Positions 1 to 7,187 of a DNA stretch of 9,592 bases are shown piece after piece; within the stretch, counting starts at the first letter, position 1; every line of letters starts with the position of its first letter. The position numbers were made by a program, and so were the translations under genes. The notes under the pieces were generated by a model. It searched no databases. It had not been told where the DNA came from and saw only the letters and a program-made list of their open reading frames with translations. The DNA is from Lysobacterales bacterium (GTDB lineage: Bacteria > Pseudomonadota > Gammaproteobacteria > Xanthomonadales > Xanthomonadaceae): assembly GCA_020442545.1 (NCBI GenBank), contig JAGRJX010000196.1, positions 1 through 9,592 of the forward strand, read 5' to 3'.

Positions 1-149
1 TGTGTTCGCCGGCATCTATGCCTTCGCAGTGGTTCAATTGGCCGGTTGGTACTTCAGCACCTGACTTGAAGATGCGTGTTCGCCGGATCGTTGAGGCCGT
101 GGCTGTCTCAAGGTTTTCGCGACAATACCAAAACACCCGGGAGGGGAAA

Positions 150-1229
150 GTGCTGCGATCAGTGATGCTCATTTCCGCGATTCTACTTGTGTCAGCGGCC
201 TGCGCCGCGGTGGGTACTCAGAAGGACTCGCGCGATCAAAGCGAAGCTACGGACGTCTTTGAGCGCGGTTGCGCCGACGACCAAGGCAATAATCGATGCG
301 CCGATGAGGAGCAGCGCAAGATGCGGGAGCTTTACGGCATTCCGGATACCGAGAAACTTTCCGAGCAGGGTGTGGCCTTGCGGCGCGCGATGTTCGTGAA
401 TGGCTATGGTCTCGACATTGTCGCCATCACCTTCAGCCGCGAGCCTGGTCGGCCGCCAATGGTGGAAGTCGCTGCTCCGCGGCAGGAAGCCGGCCCCACG
501 TCACAGCCTCTGAGCGCAGTTGTTCCTCTGCGCACGTGGAATCAGATCCTCGACGCATCAAGAGATTTTGACCAGCAGCTGGCTCGGGAGCTGCCTGCGA
601 GCGGTAAGGGCCTGGAAAACATTTGTCTCCATAGCTGGTTCGTGGTGGTGGAGGCCGTTGATCCGGCTCACTTGAGCCAGAGAGTTGTGGGCCAACATGA
701 AGTCCCTGCGAAGATTCGTCGCGACGCAGAAGGTGCCTGTACTCAGGGGCTTGCGATGCGTTACGCCTTTGAGCTGGCGCGAACTGCGCGTGAGCAGTTG
801 CCGGAATGCAGTTCGTTGAATGTCGATGATTTTCGCAACGATGCGGACCTGCTTTCCTTGTGCCAACGCTTGGGCGGAGACCGTATCGCGGCGTCGGATG
901 CCTATCGCTTCCTGGAGGAGCTGGGCCGGATGACCGTGCCTGGTCCATTGGAGCTTGATCCGTTCGAACTTGAGAGGTTCCAGTGGAAATACTTTGCCAG
1001 GAGTTCCGAACAGCTGGCCGAGCCATTCATCCATGACTTGAATGGTGCCAACTTCTTCTTTGCGCCGCCGGAGGCGACCGATCTGGATCATGCGTCTGTC
1101 GAAGGTCAGGCAATTTTTCCGGACGACGAAAACGATCAGATTACCGACCTCAAACTGAAGCTCGTCCGGCAGAACCGCGAATTCGTCATTCTGTCTTATG
1201 AGCTCTCCGAAAAGCGTCCCTACCGGTAA
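150..1229 (+). CDS. Hypothetical protein, probable lipoprotein or secreted protein
   Basis: I do not recognise the family. I chose the GTG at 150 as start (359 residues): GGGAGGGG at 139-146 is a strong ribosome binding site just before it, and the protein then opens with a typical signal sequence (VLRSVMLISAILLVSAAC). The Cys is residue 18, but the lipobox (S-A-A-C) lacks the usual Leu at -3, so cleavage by signal peptidase I instead of lipidation is possible. The open frame extends upstream to an ATG at 18, which would bury the signal sequence behind 44 residues. The mature part is mostly polar and acidic with several Cys (GCADD, RCADE, ICLH, ACTQ, ECSS, LCQR), suggesting disulfides in the periplasm. 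No transmembrane segment is seen after the signal. It converges on the minus-strand glycosylase gene. It looks less GC-rich than the conserved genes here, consistent with a lineage-specific gene. Function unknown. Confidence 0.6.
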   Translation: MLRSVMLISAILLVSAACAAVGTQKDSRDQSEATDVFERGCADDQGNNRCADEEQRKMRELYGIPDTEKLSEQGVALRRAMFVNGYGLDIVAITFSREPGRPPMVEVAAPRQEAGPTSQPLSAVVPLRTWNQILDASRDFDQQLARELPASGKGLENICLHSWFVVVEAVDPAHLSQRVVGQHEVPAKIRRDAEGACTQGLAMRYAFELARTAREQLPECSSLNVDDFRNDADLLSLCQRLGGDRIAASDAYRFLEELGRMTVPGPLELDPFELERFQWKYFARSSEQLAEPFIHDLNGANFFFAPPEATDLDHASVEGQAIFPDDENDQITDLKLKLVRQNREFVILSYELSEKRPYR

Positions 1230-1327
1230 CCTTGCAGCCGATATTTTCGGGCCGCTGGTTCTCGAAATGCCGGGGTATCTCAGACACAAGCCACCCCTTT
1301 GATTTGAACCACGGAAGTGCGTTGAAT
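1230..1327. other. Convergent intergenic gap
   Basis: This gap separates the 3' ends of two convergent genes. I looked for a GC-rich stem followed by a T-tract on either strand, which would be expected for a shared bidirectional terminator, and found none. Termination here would have to be factor-dependent or use a structure that I cannot see by eye. Confidence 0.5.
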
Positions 1328-1912
1328 TCAGTGGTCAAGTGCTTGTCGCATGCGCTTCCTTAGTTCGGGCAGCACGTCATTGTCGAACCACGGATTTTTC
1401 TTCAGCCACAGCTGGTTGCGCGGGCTGGGATGTGGCAGCGGGAAGTATTCCGGGCCGTAGTCGCGGAAGTTGGCGACGGTATCGGTGAGGGTCTTGCGGC
1501 GGCGTTCGCCGAGCATGTGCCGCTGCGCGTAGTGGCCGATCAGCAGGGTGAGCTGGATGTTGGGCAGCAGCGGCCAGATGCGTGAATGCCAGGTCGCGGC
1601 GCATTCCGGGCGTGGCGGCAGGTCGCCGGATTTTCCACGGCCCGGATAGCACAAGCCCATCGGCACGATGGCGACGTGGTGCTCGTCGTAGAAGGTCTCG
1701 CGATCCATCTCCAGCCAACTGCGGAGGCGGATGCCGCTGGCGTCGTTCCAGGGGATGCCGGTTTGGTGAACCTTGGTTCCCGGCGCCTGGCCGATGATCA
1801 GTATCCGCGCGCTGGCAGCGGCGCGTACTATCGGTTTCGGGCCAAGCGGCAGATGCGCTTCGCAGAGGCGGCAGGCGCGGATGTCCTTCAGCAGTTTGGA
1901 GAGTTCGCTCAT
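1328..1912 (-). CDS. Uracil-DNA glycosylase family protein
   Basis: A 194-residue protein of the uracil-DNA glycosylase superfamily, closest to the Fe-S type (family 4-like, COG1573). Members excise uracil from DNA to start base excision repair in the cytoplasm. Visible motifs: GQAPG at residues 41-45 (active-site motif 1, GEAPG in classical family 4), TGIPWNDASG at 51-60, and HPSPRN at 161-166 (the DNA minor-groove motif with the catalytic-region His). Four Cys at 14, 17, 88 and 104 (CRLC, LCYPG, PECA) have the C-x2-C ... C-x15-C spacing expected of a [4Fe-4S] cluster. The E-to-Q change in motif 1 means uracil excision activity should not be taken for granted; related groups act on other deaminated bases or are uncharacterised. 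Its ATG overlaps the stop of the upstream oxidase gene (ATGA, 1909-1912), indicating translational coupling. Confidence 0.85.
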   Translation of the reverse strand: MSELSKLLKDIRACRLCEAHLPLGPKPIVRAAASARILIIGQAPGTKVHQTGIPWNDASGIRLRSWLEMDRETFYDEHHVAIVPMGLCYPGRGKSGDLPPRPECAATWHSRIWPLLPNIQLTLLIGHYAQRHMLGERRRKTLTDTVANFRDYGPEYFPLPHPSPRNQLWLKKNPWFDNDVLPELRKRMRQALDH

Positions 1913-3330
1913 GCCGCGTCGTCTGCCGGCGGCAGCACCTTGCCCGGATTGAGGATGGCGTCGGGATCGAAGGCGGCCTTCACGCGGCGCATCGCGGCCA
2001 AGGTGTCGGCGTCAAAGGCGCGCGCCATCCAGGCGCGCTTGGCGACGCCGATACCGTGTTCGCCGGACAGCGTGCCGCCGAGTTCGATCACGGTCGCGAA
2101 CACGTCGTCGAGGCACGCGTGGGCGCGTTGTGTCTGCGCGGCGTCGGCGGGATCGTGCAGCAGGTTGACGTGCAGGTTGCCGTTGCCGGCGTGGCCGAAG
2201 CTGACGACGTGGGTGTCGTGGCGTTTGGCGAAGGTCTGCAGTCGCCTCACCAGTTCGGCGAGTCGCGATACCGGCACGACCACGTCTTCGTTGATCTTGC
2301 CCGGAGCGACAGAACGCAGCGCCGGTGACAGTGCGCGACGTGCCACCCACAGCGATTCGCGCTGCTGTGCGTCGTCGGCGCGGTCGATGGCGATCAGGCC
2401 ATCGTTGCGTGCTGCGGTTTCCAGTGCGTCGCGAGCGGCGTCTACCGCGCCTTCCGCGCTCTCCACCTCGATCATCAGCAGGGCGCCGGCATCAGGAATG
2501 TCCGCGCCGCCACGTTCACGGGCAAGCCGCACCGCTTCGGCGTCCATGAATTCCAGCGCCGACGGCAGCTCGGCCTGGACCATCAATCGTCCGACCGCGC
2601 GCGCCGCGCTTTCGGTATCGCGATACAGCGCGCGCAGGCTGCGTCGTGATTCAGGTTTGGCGCTGAGCTTCAGGCTGGCCTCGACGATCAGCGCCAGCGT
2701 GCCTTCGGAGCCGACGATCAGTCGCGACAGGTCGTAGCCGGTGCTGTCCTTGCTGGTTGGCGCGCCGCAGCGGATGCGCTCGCCACAGCCGGTGATCGCC
2801 ACCAGGCCCAGCACGTTGTCGCGCGAACTGCCCCAGCGCACCGCGCGCGGACCGCCGGCATTGCAGGCGAGGTTGCCGCCGACGCTGGAGAAGGGCGCGC
2901 TGGTGGGATCGGGTGGCCAGAACAGGCCGTGCTCTGCCAGCGCCGTTTGCAGGTCGCCATTGAGCACCCCGGGCTCGACCGCGGCGACGCGGTCATCCGG
3001 GTTGATGCGCAGGATGCGGTTCATGCGCTCGAAGCTGAGCACCACGCCGCCTTCGATCGGCACGCTGGCGCCGGTGGTGTTGGTGCCACGGCCACGCGCG
3101 GTGATCGGTGTCCGGTGTTCGCGACACCGCTGCACCAGTTGCTGCACCTGGTCGGCATTGTCCGGCAGCACCACGGCAGCTGGCGTCGCGCGGCGCTTGG
3201 AGTTGTCGTAGCCGTAGGCCAGACACTCGCCCGGGTCAGTGAGCAGGGCGTCGCCGAACAGGTCGCGCAGGGCGGCGATGAGATTCGGATTGATTGGACT
3301 CGGGTTGCTCATGCGTTTGGCGTCAATCAT
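1909..3330 (-). CDS. FAD-linked oxidase, GlcD/D-lactate dehydrogenase type
   Basis: A 473-residue flavoprotein of the PCMH/VAO family (FAD_binding_4 plus FAD-oxidase_C), the size of GlcD, D-lactate dehydrogenase (cytochrome) and D-2-hydroxyglutarate dehydrogenase. The N-terminal FAD domain shows ARGRGTNTTG (78-87, pyrophosphate loop), PPDPTS (139-144), GGNLACNAGG (151-160), KDSTGYDL (194-201) and GSEGTL (207-212). The C-terminal substrate/metal domain shows GHAGNGNLH (379-387), SGEHGIG (422-428) and NPGKVLP (461-467). It likely oxidises a D-2-hydroxyacid and passes electrons to a quinone or other acceptor; the substrate cannot be read from sequence. No GlcE or GlcF partner is adjacent, so a stand-alone enzyme is more likely than a glycolate oxidase subunit. 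Neither ATG at 3330 nor the one at 3312 (MSNPSP) has a clear Shine-Dalgarno, so the start is uncertain by six codons. Confidence 0.9.
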   Translation of the reverse strand: MIDAKRMSNPSPINPNLIAALRDLFGDALLTDPGECLAYGYDNSKRRATPAAVVLPDNADQVQQLVQRCREHRTPITARGRGTNTTGASVPIEGGVVLSFERMNRILRINPDDRVAAVEPGVLNGDLQTALAEHGLFWPPDPTSAPFSSVGGNLACNAGGPRAVRWGSSRDNVLGLVAITGCGERIRCGAPTSKDSTGYDLSRLIVGSEGTLALIVEASLKLSAKPESRRSLRALYRDTESAARAVGRLMVQAELPSALEFMDAEAVRLARERGGADIPDAGALLMIEVESAEGAVDAARDALETAARNDGLIAIDRADDAQQRESLWVARRALSPALRSVAPGKINEDVVVPVSRLAELVRRLQTFAKRHDTHVVSFGHAGNGNLHVNLLHDPADAAQTQRAHACLDDVFATVIELGGTLSGEHGIGVAKRAWMARAFDADTLAAMRRVKAAFDPDAILNPGKVLPPADDAA

Positions 3331-3474
3331 CGTGATGGCGCTGGTTCAGGCGAGCAGCCTCGGCTTGGCTGTCGATTCGCTCACGATAGGCTCATTTCGC
3401 TCGATCCCTCATCACGAACCGATATGCTTTTCACGAATCACGAATCACGAATCACGAATCACGAATCACGGCTC
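3331..3474 (-). other. Gap between dolP and oxidase genes
   Basis: This 144-base gap separates two genes on the same strand. It contains the heptamer array and no credible small gene. I see no strong minus-strand promoter and no classic terminator stem with a T-tract, so whether the oxidase gene is read through from the lpoA-yraN-dolP operon or has its own promoter is open. Confidence 0.4.
3431..3470. repeat. Tandem 7-bp repeat (TCACGAA)
   Basis: Five perfect head-to-tail copies of TCACGAA run from 3431 to 3465, followed by a partial copy TCACG to 3470. On the minus strand, the direction of the flanking genes, the unit reads GTGATTC. A lone TCACGAA sits nearby at 3412-3418 and a TCACGAT at 3381-3387, possibly worn copies. 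The array starts within five bases of the dolP stop and lies upstream of the oxidase gene. Seven is not a multiple of three, but the array is non-coding, so copy-number change would alter spacing only. Three units span 21 bp, two helical turns. Confidence 0.9.
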
Positions 3475-4035
3475 TCAATCCGTGTACTCGAACACCTTGA
3501 CCACGCGGCGCACGCCGCGCATGCGGCTGATGCGCTCGACGGCGGCGTCGGCTTCTTCGTGCGACACCAGGCCCATGAGGTAGACCTCGCCGCGCACCGT
3601 GGTGACGTTCACCCGTGTCGGATCGAAGCCTTCGATGCCGAGGTTGAGCAGGCCAGCCTTGACCCGCGTGGTCAGCACGCCGTCGCGGGTGCGCCGCCAG
3701 AAGCTGGCGTCCTCGCCGACGGCCAGTTCATTGACCACTCGCCTTACGCCGCCGATCCGCGCGGCGATGCGCTCGGCGGTCTCGCGCTGGGTGCTGTCCT
3801 GCACCTCGCCGATCAGCAGCAGCGTGCCGTTGTAGGCGACGCTCTTGATCCGCGCGTCACGCAGGTCCCTGGCGTTGGCGAAGCGGTCGAAGGCGGCGAT
3901 CTCGATGCTCTGGTCGTCGACGATGTTGCCGAAGCTGCGGCGGTCGTGAGCGGCGCAGCCGGCCAGCAGCAGAAGTGCCAATGCGGCCAGCGTCAGCGGG
4001 AACCATGTCTTGCGGGTGTGGGTGGCGTCGCTCAT
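3475..4035 (-). CDS. dolP: BON-domain outer-membrane lipoprotein DolP (YraP)
   Basis: A 186-residue lipoprotein. The signal sequence ends in a textbook lipobox LLAGC with the lipidated Cys at residue 27; the +2 residue is Ala, consistent with delivery to the outer membrane. Two BON domains follow, about residues 45-110 (with the IGGVRRVVNEL signature) and 113-185 (with VYLMGLVSHEEAD and RGVRRVVKVFEY). The length and two-BON layout match E. coli DolP (191 residues), which binds anionic phospholipids at division sites and supports outer-membrane integrity and BAM function. The ATG overlaps the yraN stop by four bases (ATGA, 4032-4035), placing it third in the lpoA-yraN-dolP operon, the expected neighbourhood. 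OsmY-like proteins share BON domains, but they lack the lipobox and this gene context. Confidence 0.88.
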   Translation of the reverse strand: MSDATHTRKTWFPLTLAALALLLLAGCAAHDRRSFGNIVDDQSIEIAAFDRFANARDLRDARIKSVAYNGTLLLIGEVQDSTQRETAERIAARIGGVRRVVNELAVGEDASFWRRTRDGVLTTRVKAGLLNLGIEGFDPTRVNVTTVRGEVYLMGLVSHEEADAAVERISRMRGVRRVVKVFEYTD

Positions 4036-4457
4036 GTCAGCTCGTCGAGGGTGAACGCGTTGCGGATCCAGTCGATCCCGGGATCTTGCGGGTCGCCGTC
4101 GAGGGCGACCACATCGAAGCGGCAGGCGCTGCGCTGCCAGCGCGGGTTGGCGGCCAGCCAGGCAGCAGCGGCCTTGGCCAGTCGCCGCTGCTTGCGCCGG
4201 TCCACCGAGTCCGCGCCATCGCCGAAACCACTGTCGGCACGGTAGCGCACTTCCACGAACACCAGCGCGTCGCCATCGCGCATCAGCAGGTCGATTTCGC
4301 CGAAGCGGTAACGAACATTGCGCGCGATGGTGGACAGGCCGTGGGCGGCAAGGAAGGCTTCGGCCTGCCGTTCGCCTTCGGCACCACGTTCGCCGGTACT
4401 GGCTTTGGTGGAACGCGATGCGGCAGTGGCGAATCGCTTGAGCACGGCCGTGGTCAC
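4032..4457 (-). CDS. yraN: UPF0102 family protein YraN
   Basis: A 141-residue protein of the UPF0102/YraN family, whose fold resembles PD-(D/E)XK endonucleases (Holliday-junction resolvase-like). Family hallmarks are present: GAEGERQAEAFL (25-36), ARNVRYRFGEIDLLMRDGD (45-63) with the acidic pair Glu54/Asp56, VFVEVRYR (66-73) with Glu69 and the basic residue after it, and DSVDRRKQRRL (83-93). These acidic residues are where a metal-dependent nuclease site would lie; a cellular role has not been firmly established for the family. The start is GTG at 4457, overlapping the lpoA stop (GTGA, 4454-4457), so translation is probably coupled to lpoA. The short basic N-terminal stretch before residue 22 is variable in the family. 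Position between lpoA and dolP is the conserved one. Confidence 0.92.
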   Translation of the reverse strand: MTTAVLKRFATAASRSTKASTGERGAEGERQAEAFLAAHGLSTIARNVRYRFGEIDLLMRDGDALVFVEVRYRADSGFGDGADSVDRRKQRRLAKAAAAWLAANPRWQRSACRFDVVALDGDPQDPGIDWIRNAFTLDELT

Positions 4458-6241
4458 TCCAGGCCGGTGGATTCCACCGGCGGTTGCAGCCGGCCGTGCT
4501 TCAACAGCGCCCAGACCGGCTGCCGACGCACGTTGCCAAAGCCATCCAGCGACAGCCGCCCGGTAGCACCGTCGACCTGCGCGCCGGCGGTGCTGGTCAG
4601 GTAGGACAGATAGCCGACAAGCCGGTAGGCATCGATGCCGAAGGCGAACAGCCGCGCGGCCACGCCGTCGGCGCTCTCCAGTTCGTCGCGAATGGTGCTG
4701 CGGTGCGGAAAGCCGGGCAGGTCGCCGACCAGCCAGGGCGACTCGACCACTTCGATGCCGTCCAGTTCGCGATCCAGCCGCCGGTTGGGTGCGTTGAGGA
4801 TGGTCGAGGTGGCCACGGTTGGCAGATTCTGGATGCCCTGTACCTTGAGCTGCGGTACCAGCAGGCGTGCCTGCGCGGTACCTACCGCGAGGAACAGTGC
4901 GTCGGCCGCGTTGGCCTGCGGAATGCCGGTCTCCGGGTCGATGGTCACGCCCCCGGCATTGCTCACCGCCTGTTTCAGCACGGCGTCGTAGCGCGGGCTG
5001 TTGCCGGGCAGGATGGCCTGGGCGACGACCTGACCGCCGCGCTCCTCGAACTCCCGACGGAACGCGTCCAGGCTGCGGCGGCCGTTTTCGTCGTCACTGC
5101 CGACGGCGATCACCCGCTGACGAGCTTGTGTCCAGAGTCGCTCGGCGGCGGCGCGGGCGTCGTCTTCCGGGGACAGCGAGAAGCTCAGGCTGCCCGGTGG
5201 CGGCGGTAGTTCGCCGGCGCGGTTCAGTGCCAGCAGCGGCGTCGGCAGCGCGCCCTGGGCGAAGATCGCGGCGACGTTCTCGCGCGACAAGGGCCCGACC
5301 ACCAGGCCGGCGCCGTCGCGGACGGCCTGCTCGTAGGCGGCGCGGCTGGATGCCGGGCTGCTACCGCTGTTGTAGACGCGGATTTCCGGGTGTCGTTGTG
5401 TCTCGCTGAAATGGGCGGCGAAGAAGCCGTCGCGCACCGCGCCAGCGGCGACCGCGAAGCTGCCGCTTTCCGGCAACAGCAGGGCAACCTGATACGGCGG
5501 CCGCCAGCCGTCGGCCGCCGCCGGCGGCAGGTCGCGGGCGAATTCGATGCCACGATCAAAGGCGCGCGGCAGCGGCAGACCGCGTTGCATCAGCAGGCGA
5601 CCGACGAAGGGATACAGCGGATCACCGCCGGGCAATGATGCCGCCGCCGACTGCAGACGCGCGTCGTCGAGTCGATCCAGGAGTGTCTGGATCTCCGCCA
5701 GGTTTGCGGCGCGCTCGTCCGGCCGCAAACGGGCGTCGAGCCGCGCGCGTGCAGCGGCGGCGATCACCGGATCGCTTTCGGCAAAGGCGCGCGCGCGCAG
5801 GTCGAGGTAGCGACCGATATAGGCTTCCCCGACGCTGTCCGGCGGCAGCCGCAGCCAGTCCTGAGCCGCGCGGGCATCACCGCTGGCCAGGTCGATTTCG
5901 GCCAGCAGCAGGTTCAGTCGCAGCGGCTGGTCACCGCTCAGGCCCTTGTGGCCGGCGTTGGACAGCACCTCGCGGGCGCGGTCGAGTTCGCCGTTCTCGC
6001 GCCAGGACTCGGCAGCGCGCAGGCGGTAGTAGTTGCGCTGGCTGCGGCGCAGGCTGGCGGCTTCGAGGAAGCCGTTCGCCGCTGCCGCGAAATCGCCGTC
6101 GCGATAGGCGGCTTCGGCGCTGCTGGCGGCTTCCGGCGTGGCCTGCCGCGTCGGCGCGCCGGTGCACCCGGCCAGCAGCAGGAGCAGCATCAACGCAGCG
6201 ATCTGCTGGAGGGCGGTCGGGAAAGCGGGCCGATGTGTCAT
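4454..6241 (-). CDS. lpoA: Penicillin-binding protein activator LpoA
   Basis: A 595-residue lipoprotein of the LpoA (YraM) family. LpoA is anchored in the outer membrane and reaches through the periplasm to stimulate the bifunctional peptidoglycan synthase PBP1A. The signal peptide MTHRPAF...LLLLLAGC has its lipidated Cys at residue 26. An alpha-helical TPR-like N-domain follows (AAYRDGDFAAAANGFLEAA, then RAREVL, LLAEIDLA), then the C-terminal domain with a periplasmic-binding-protein type I fold, beginning near YQVALLLPESGSFAVAAGAV and including GLVVGPLSRENV and VIAVGSDDENGRRS. E. coli LpoA is longer (678 residues). I chose the ATG at 6241; the frame stays open to an ATG at 6292 preceded by AAGG, which would add 17 residues before the signal peptide and run through a palindromic promoter-like site. 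First gene of the operon, divergent from rsmI as in other gammaproteobacteria. Confidence 0.9.
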   Translation of the reverse strand: MTHRPAFPTALQQIAALMLLLLLAGCTGAPTRQATPEAASSAEAAYRDGDFAAAANGFLEAASLRRSQRNYYRLRAAESWRENGELDRAREVLSNAGHKGLSGDQPLRLNLLLAEIDLASGDARAAQDWLRLPPDSVGEAYIGRYLDLRARAFAESDPVIAAAARARLDARLRPDERAANLAEIQTLLDRLDDARLQSAAASLPGGDPLYPFVGRLLMQRGLPLPRAFDRGIEFARDLPPAAADGWRPPYQVALLLPESGSFAVAAGAVRDGFFAAHFSETQRHPEIRVYNSGSSPASSRAAYEQAVRDGAGLVVGPLSRENVAAIFAQGALPTPLLALNRAGELPPPPGSLSFSLSPEDDARAAAERLWTQARQRVIAVGSDDENGRRSLDAFRREFEERGGQVVAQAILPGNSPRYDAVLKQAVSNAGGVTIDPETGIPQANAADALFLAVGTAQARLLVPQLKVQGIQNLPTVATSTILNAPNRRLDRELDGIEVVESPWLVGDLPGFPHRSTIRDELESADGVAARLFAFGIDAYRLVGYLSYLTSTAGAQVDGATGRLSLDGFGNVRRQPVWALLKHGRLQPPVESTGLE

Positions 6242-6281
6242 GCGGTTTTTCGTCCGGCTGGCAAGTGAGGGCATGGTCATG

Positions 6282-6295
6282 GGTATGATCATACC
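6282..6295. promoter_or_regulatory. Perfect 14-bp palindrome with TATGAT on both strands
   Basis: GGTATGATCATACC is a perfect inverted repeat in the lpoA/rsmI divergent gap. Each strand carries TATGAT, five of six matches to the sigma-70 -10 consensus. Start points would lie about 34 bases before the rsmI ATG (6330) and about 40 before the lpoA ATG at 6241, roughly symmetric. I see no convincing TTGACA-like -35 box at 16-18 bp on either side and no TG extension, so this may instead be an operator for a dimeric regulator. Confidence 0.35.
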
Positions 6296-6329
6296 GGCCT
6301 TGTCCCGTTGCGCGCTCGCTGATCACTGA

Positions 6330-7187
6330 ATGTCCATTCCTCCGCAGTCCAGAGAATCCAACAGTGACGCCGGAACGCTGTTCGTCGTCGCCACGCCGAT
6401 CGGCAACCTCGATGACCTGACGCCGCGCGCACGCGACACGCTGTCGCGCGTCGCCCTGATCGCCGTCGAGGACACGCGGCACACGGCGACGTTGCTGCGC
6501 CATTTCGGCATCGACACGCCGAGCCTGTCATTGCACGATCACAACGAGGCCGTGCGCGCCGAGCAGGTAGTCGCACGACTTCAGTCCGGCGACGACGTGG
6601 CGCTGGTTTCGGATGCCGGCACGCCGCTGGTCAGCGATCCCGGCTTCCGCGTGGTGCGCGCCGTGCGTGCGGCGGGCATTCGTGTCAGCCCGGTACCTGG
6701 CGCCTGCGCGGCCATCGCGGCGCTGTCGGCGGCCGGATTGCCCAGCGATCGCTTCGCCTTCGAAGGCTTTCTGCCCAGCAAGCCGGCAGCACGCCGGACG
6801 CGACTGAAAGCACTGGCAGCGGAGGCGCGCACGCTGATGTTCTACGAGTCTTCGCATCGCATAGTGGAGATGCTGGCCGATGCGGCCGAAGCCTTTGGCG
6901 AAGGGCGGCCAGCGGTACTCGCCCGTGAAATCACCAAGCGCTTCGAGACGCTGCTTGATGGCTCGCTTGCCGAACTGCATGAACGCGTGATGGCCGACAA
7001 GGACCAGCAGCGCGGCGAGTTTGTCGTGCTGGTCGAGGGTGCGTCCGTGGATGAGGGCGCGGCTCTTGTCGAAGGCCGCAGACTCTACGAACTGCTGTCG
7101 CGCGAACTGCCGCCAGCCAAGGCGGCAAAGCTGGCCGCCGAATTCAGCGGTGCGCCACGAAAAGCGCTGTACGAAAAAAAGCCATAG
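6330..7187 (+). CDS. rsmI: 16S rRNA 2'-O-ribose C1402 methyltransferase RsmI
   Basis: A 285-residue SAM-dependent methyltransferase of the tetrapyrrole-methylase fold. RsmI methylates the 2'-OH of C1402 in the decoding centre of 16S rRNA, next to the base methylated by RsmH, whose gene begins at the right end of this window. All family motifs are visible: ATPIGNL (21-27), VEDTR (46-50), LLRHFGI (55-61), VALVSDAGTPLVSDPGF (90-106, SAM-binding region), PVPGACA (121-127), FEGFLPSK (144-151), FYESSHRI (171-178) and LAREITKRFET (198-208). The length matches E. coli RsmI (286). The ATG at 6330 lacks a strong Shine-Dalgarno but gives the usual short variable N-terminus before the first strand. It is transcribed away from lpoA. 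No terminator with a T-tract is evident after its stop. Confidence 0.95.
   Translation: MSIPPQSRESNSDAGTLFVVATPIGNLDDLTPRARDTLSRVALIAVEDTRHTATLLRHFGIDTPSLSLHDHNEAVRAEQVVARLQSGDDVALVSDAGTPLVSDPGFRVVRAVRAAGIRVSPVPGACAAIAALSAAGLPSDRFAFEGFLPSKPAARRTRLKALAAEARTLMFYESSHRIVEMLADAAEAFGEGRPAVLAREITKRFETLLDGSLAELHERVMADKDQQRGEFVVLVEGASVDEGAALVEGRRLYELLSRELPPAKAAKLAAEFSGAPRKALYEKKP

Noticed and set aside
2..86. GTGTTCGCCGG repeated at 2-12, 76-86 and again at 2056-2066
   Set aside because: An 11-bp GC-rich word repeated three times with no shared flanks; likely chance in GC-rich coding DNA.
558..1289. 243-codon minus-strand open frame opposite the lipoprotein candidate
   Set aside because: It has no signal or recognisable domain. 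The plus-strand frame has a strong ribosome binding site and a signal sequence, so it is the better choice.
1586..2737. 383-codon plus-strand open frame
   Set aside because: It is antisense to the glycosylase and oxidase genes, which have clear family motifs. The product is Ser/Arg/Ala-rich low complexity, typical of shadow frames in GC-rich DNA.
2929..4245. 438-codon plus-strand open frame
   Set aside because: Antisense to the oxidase, dolP and yraN, and it translates the heptamer repeat into ITNHESR-like repeats. Long only because GC-rich antisense frames lack stop codons.
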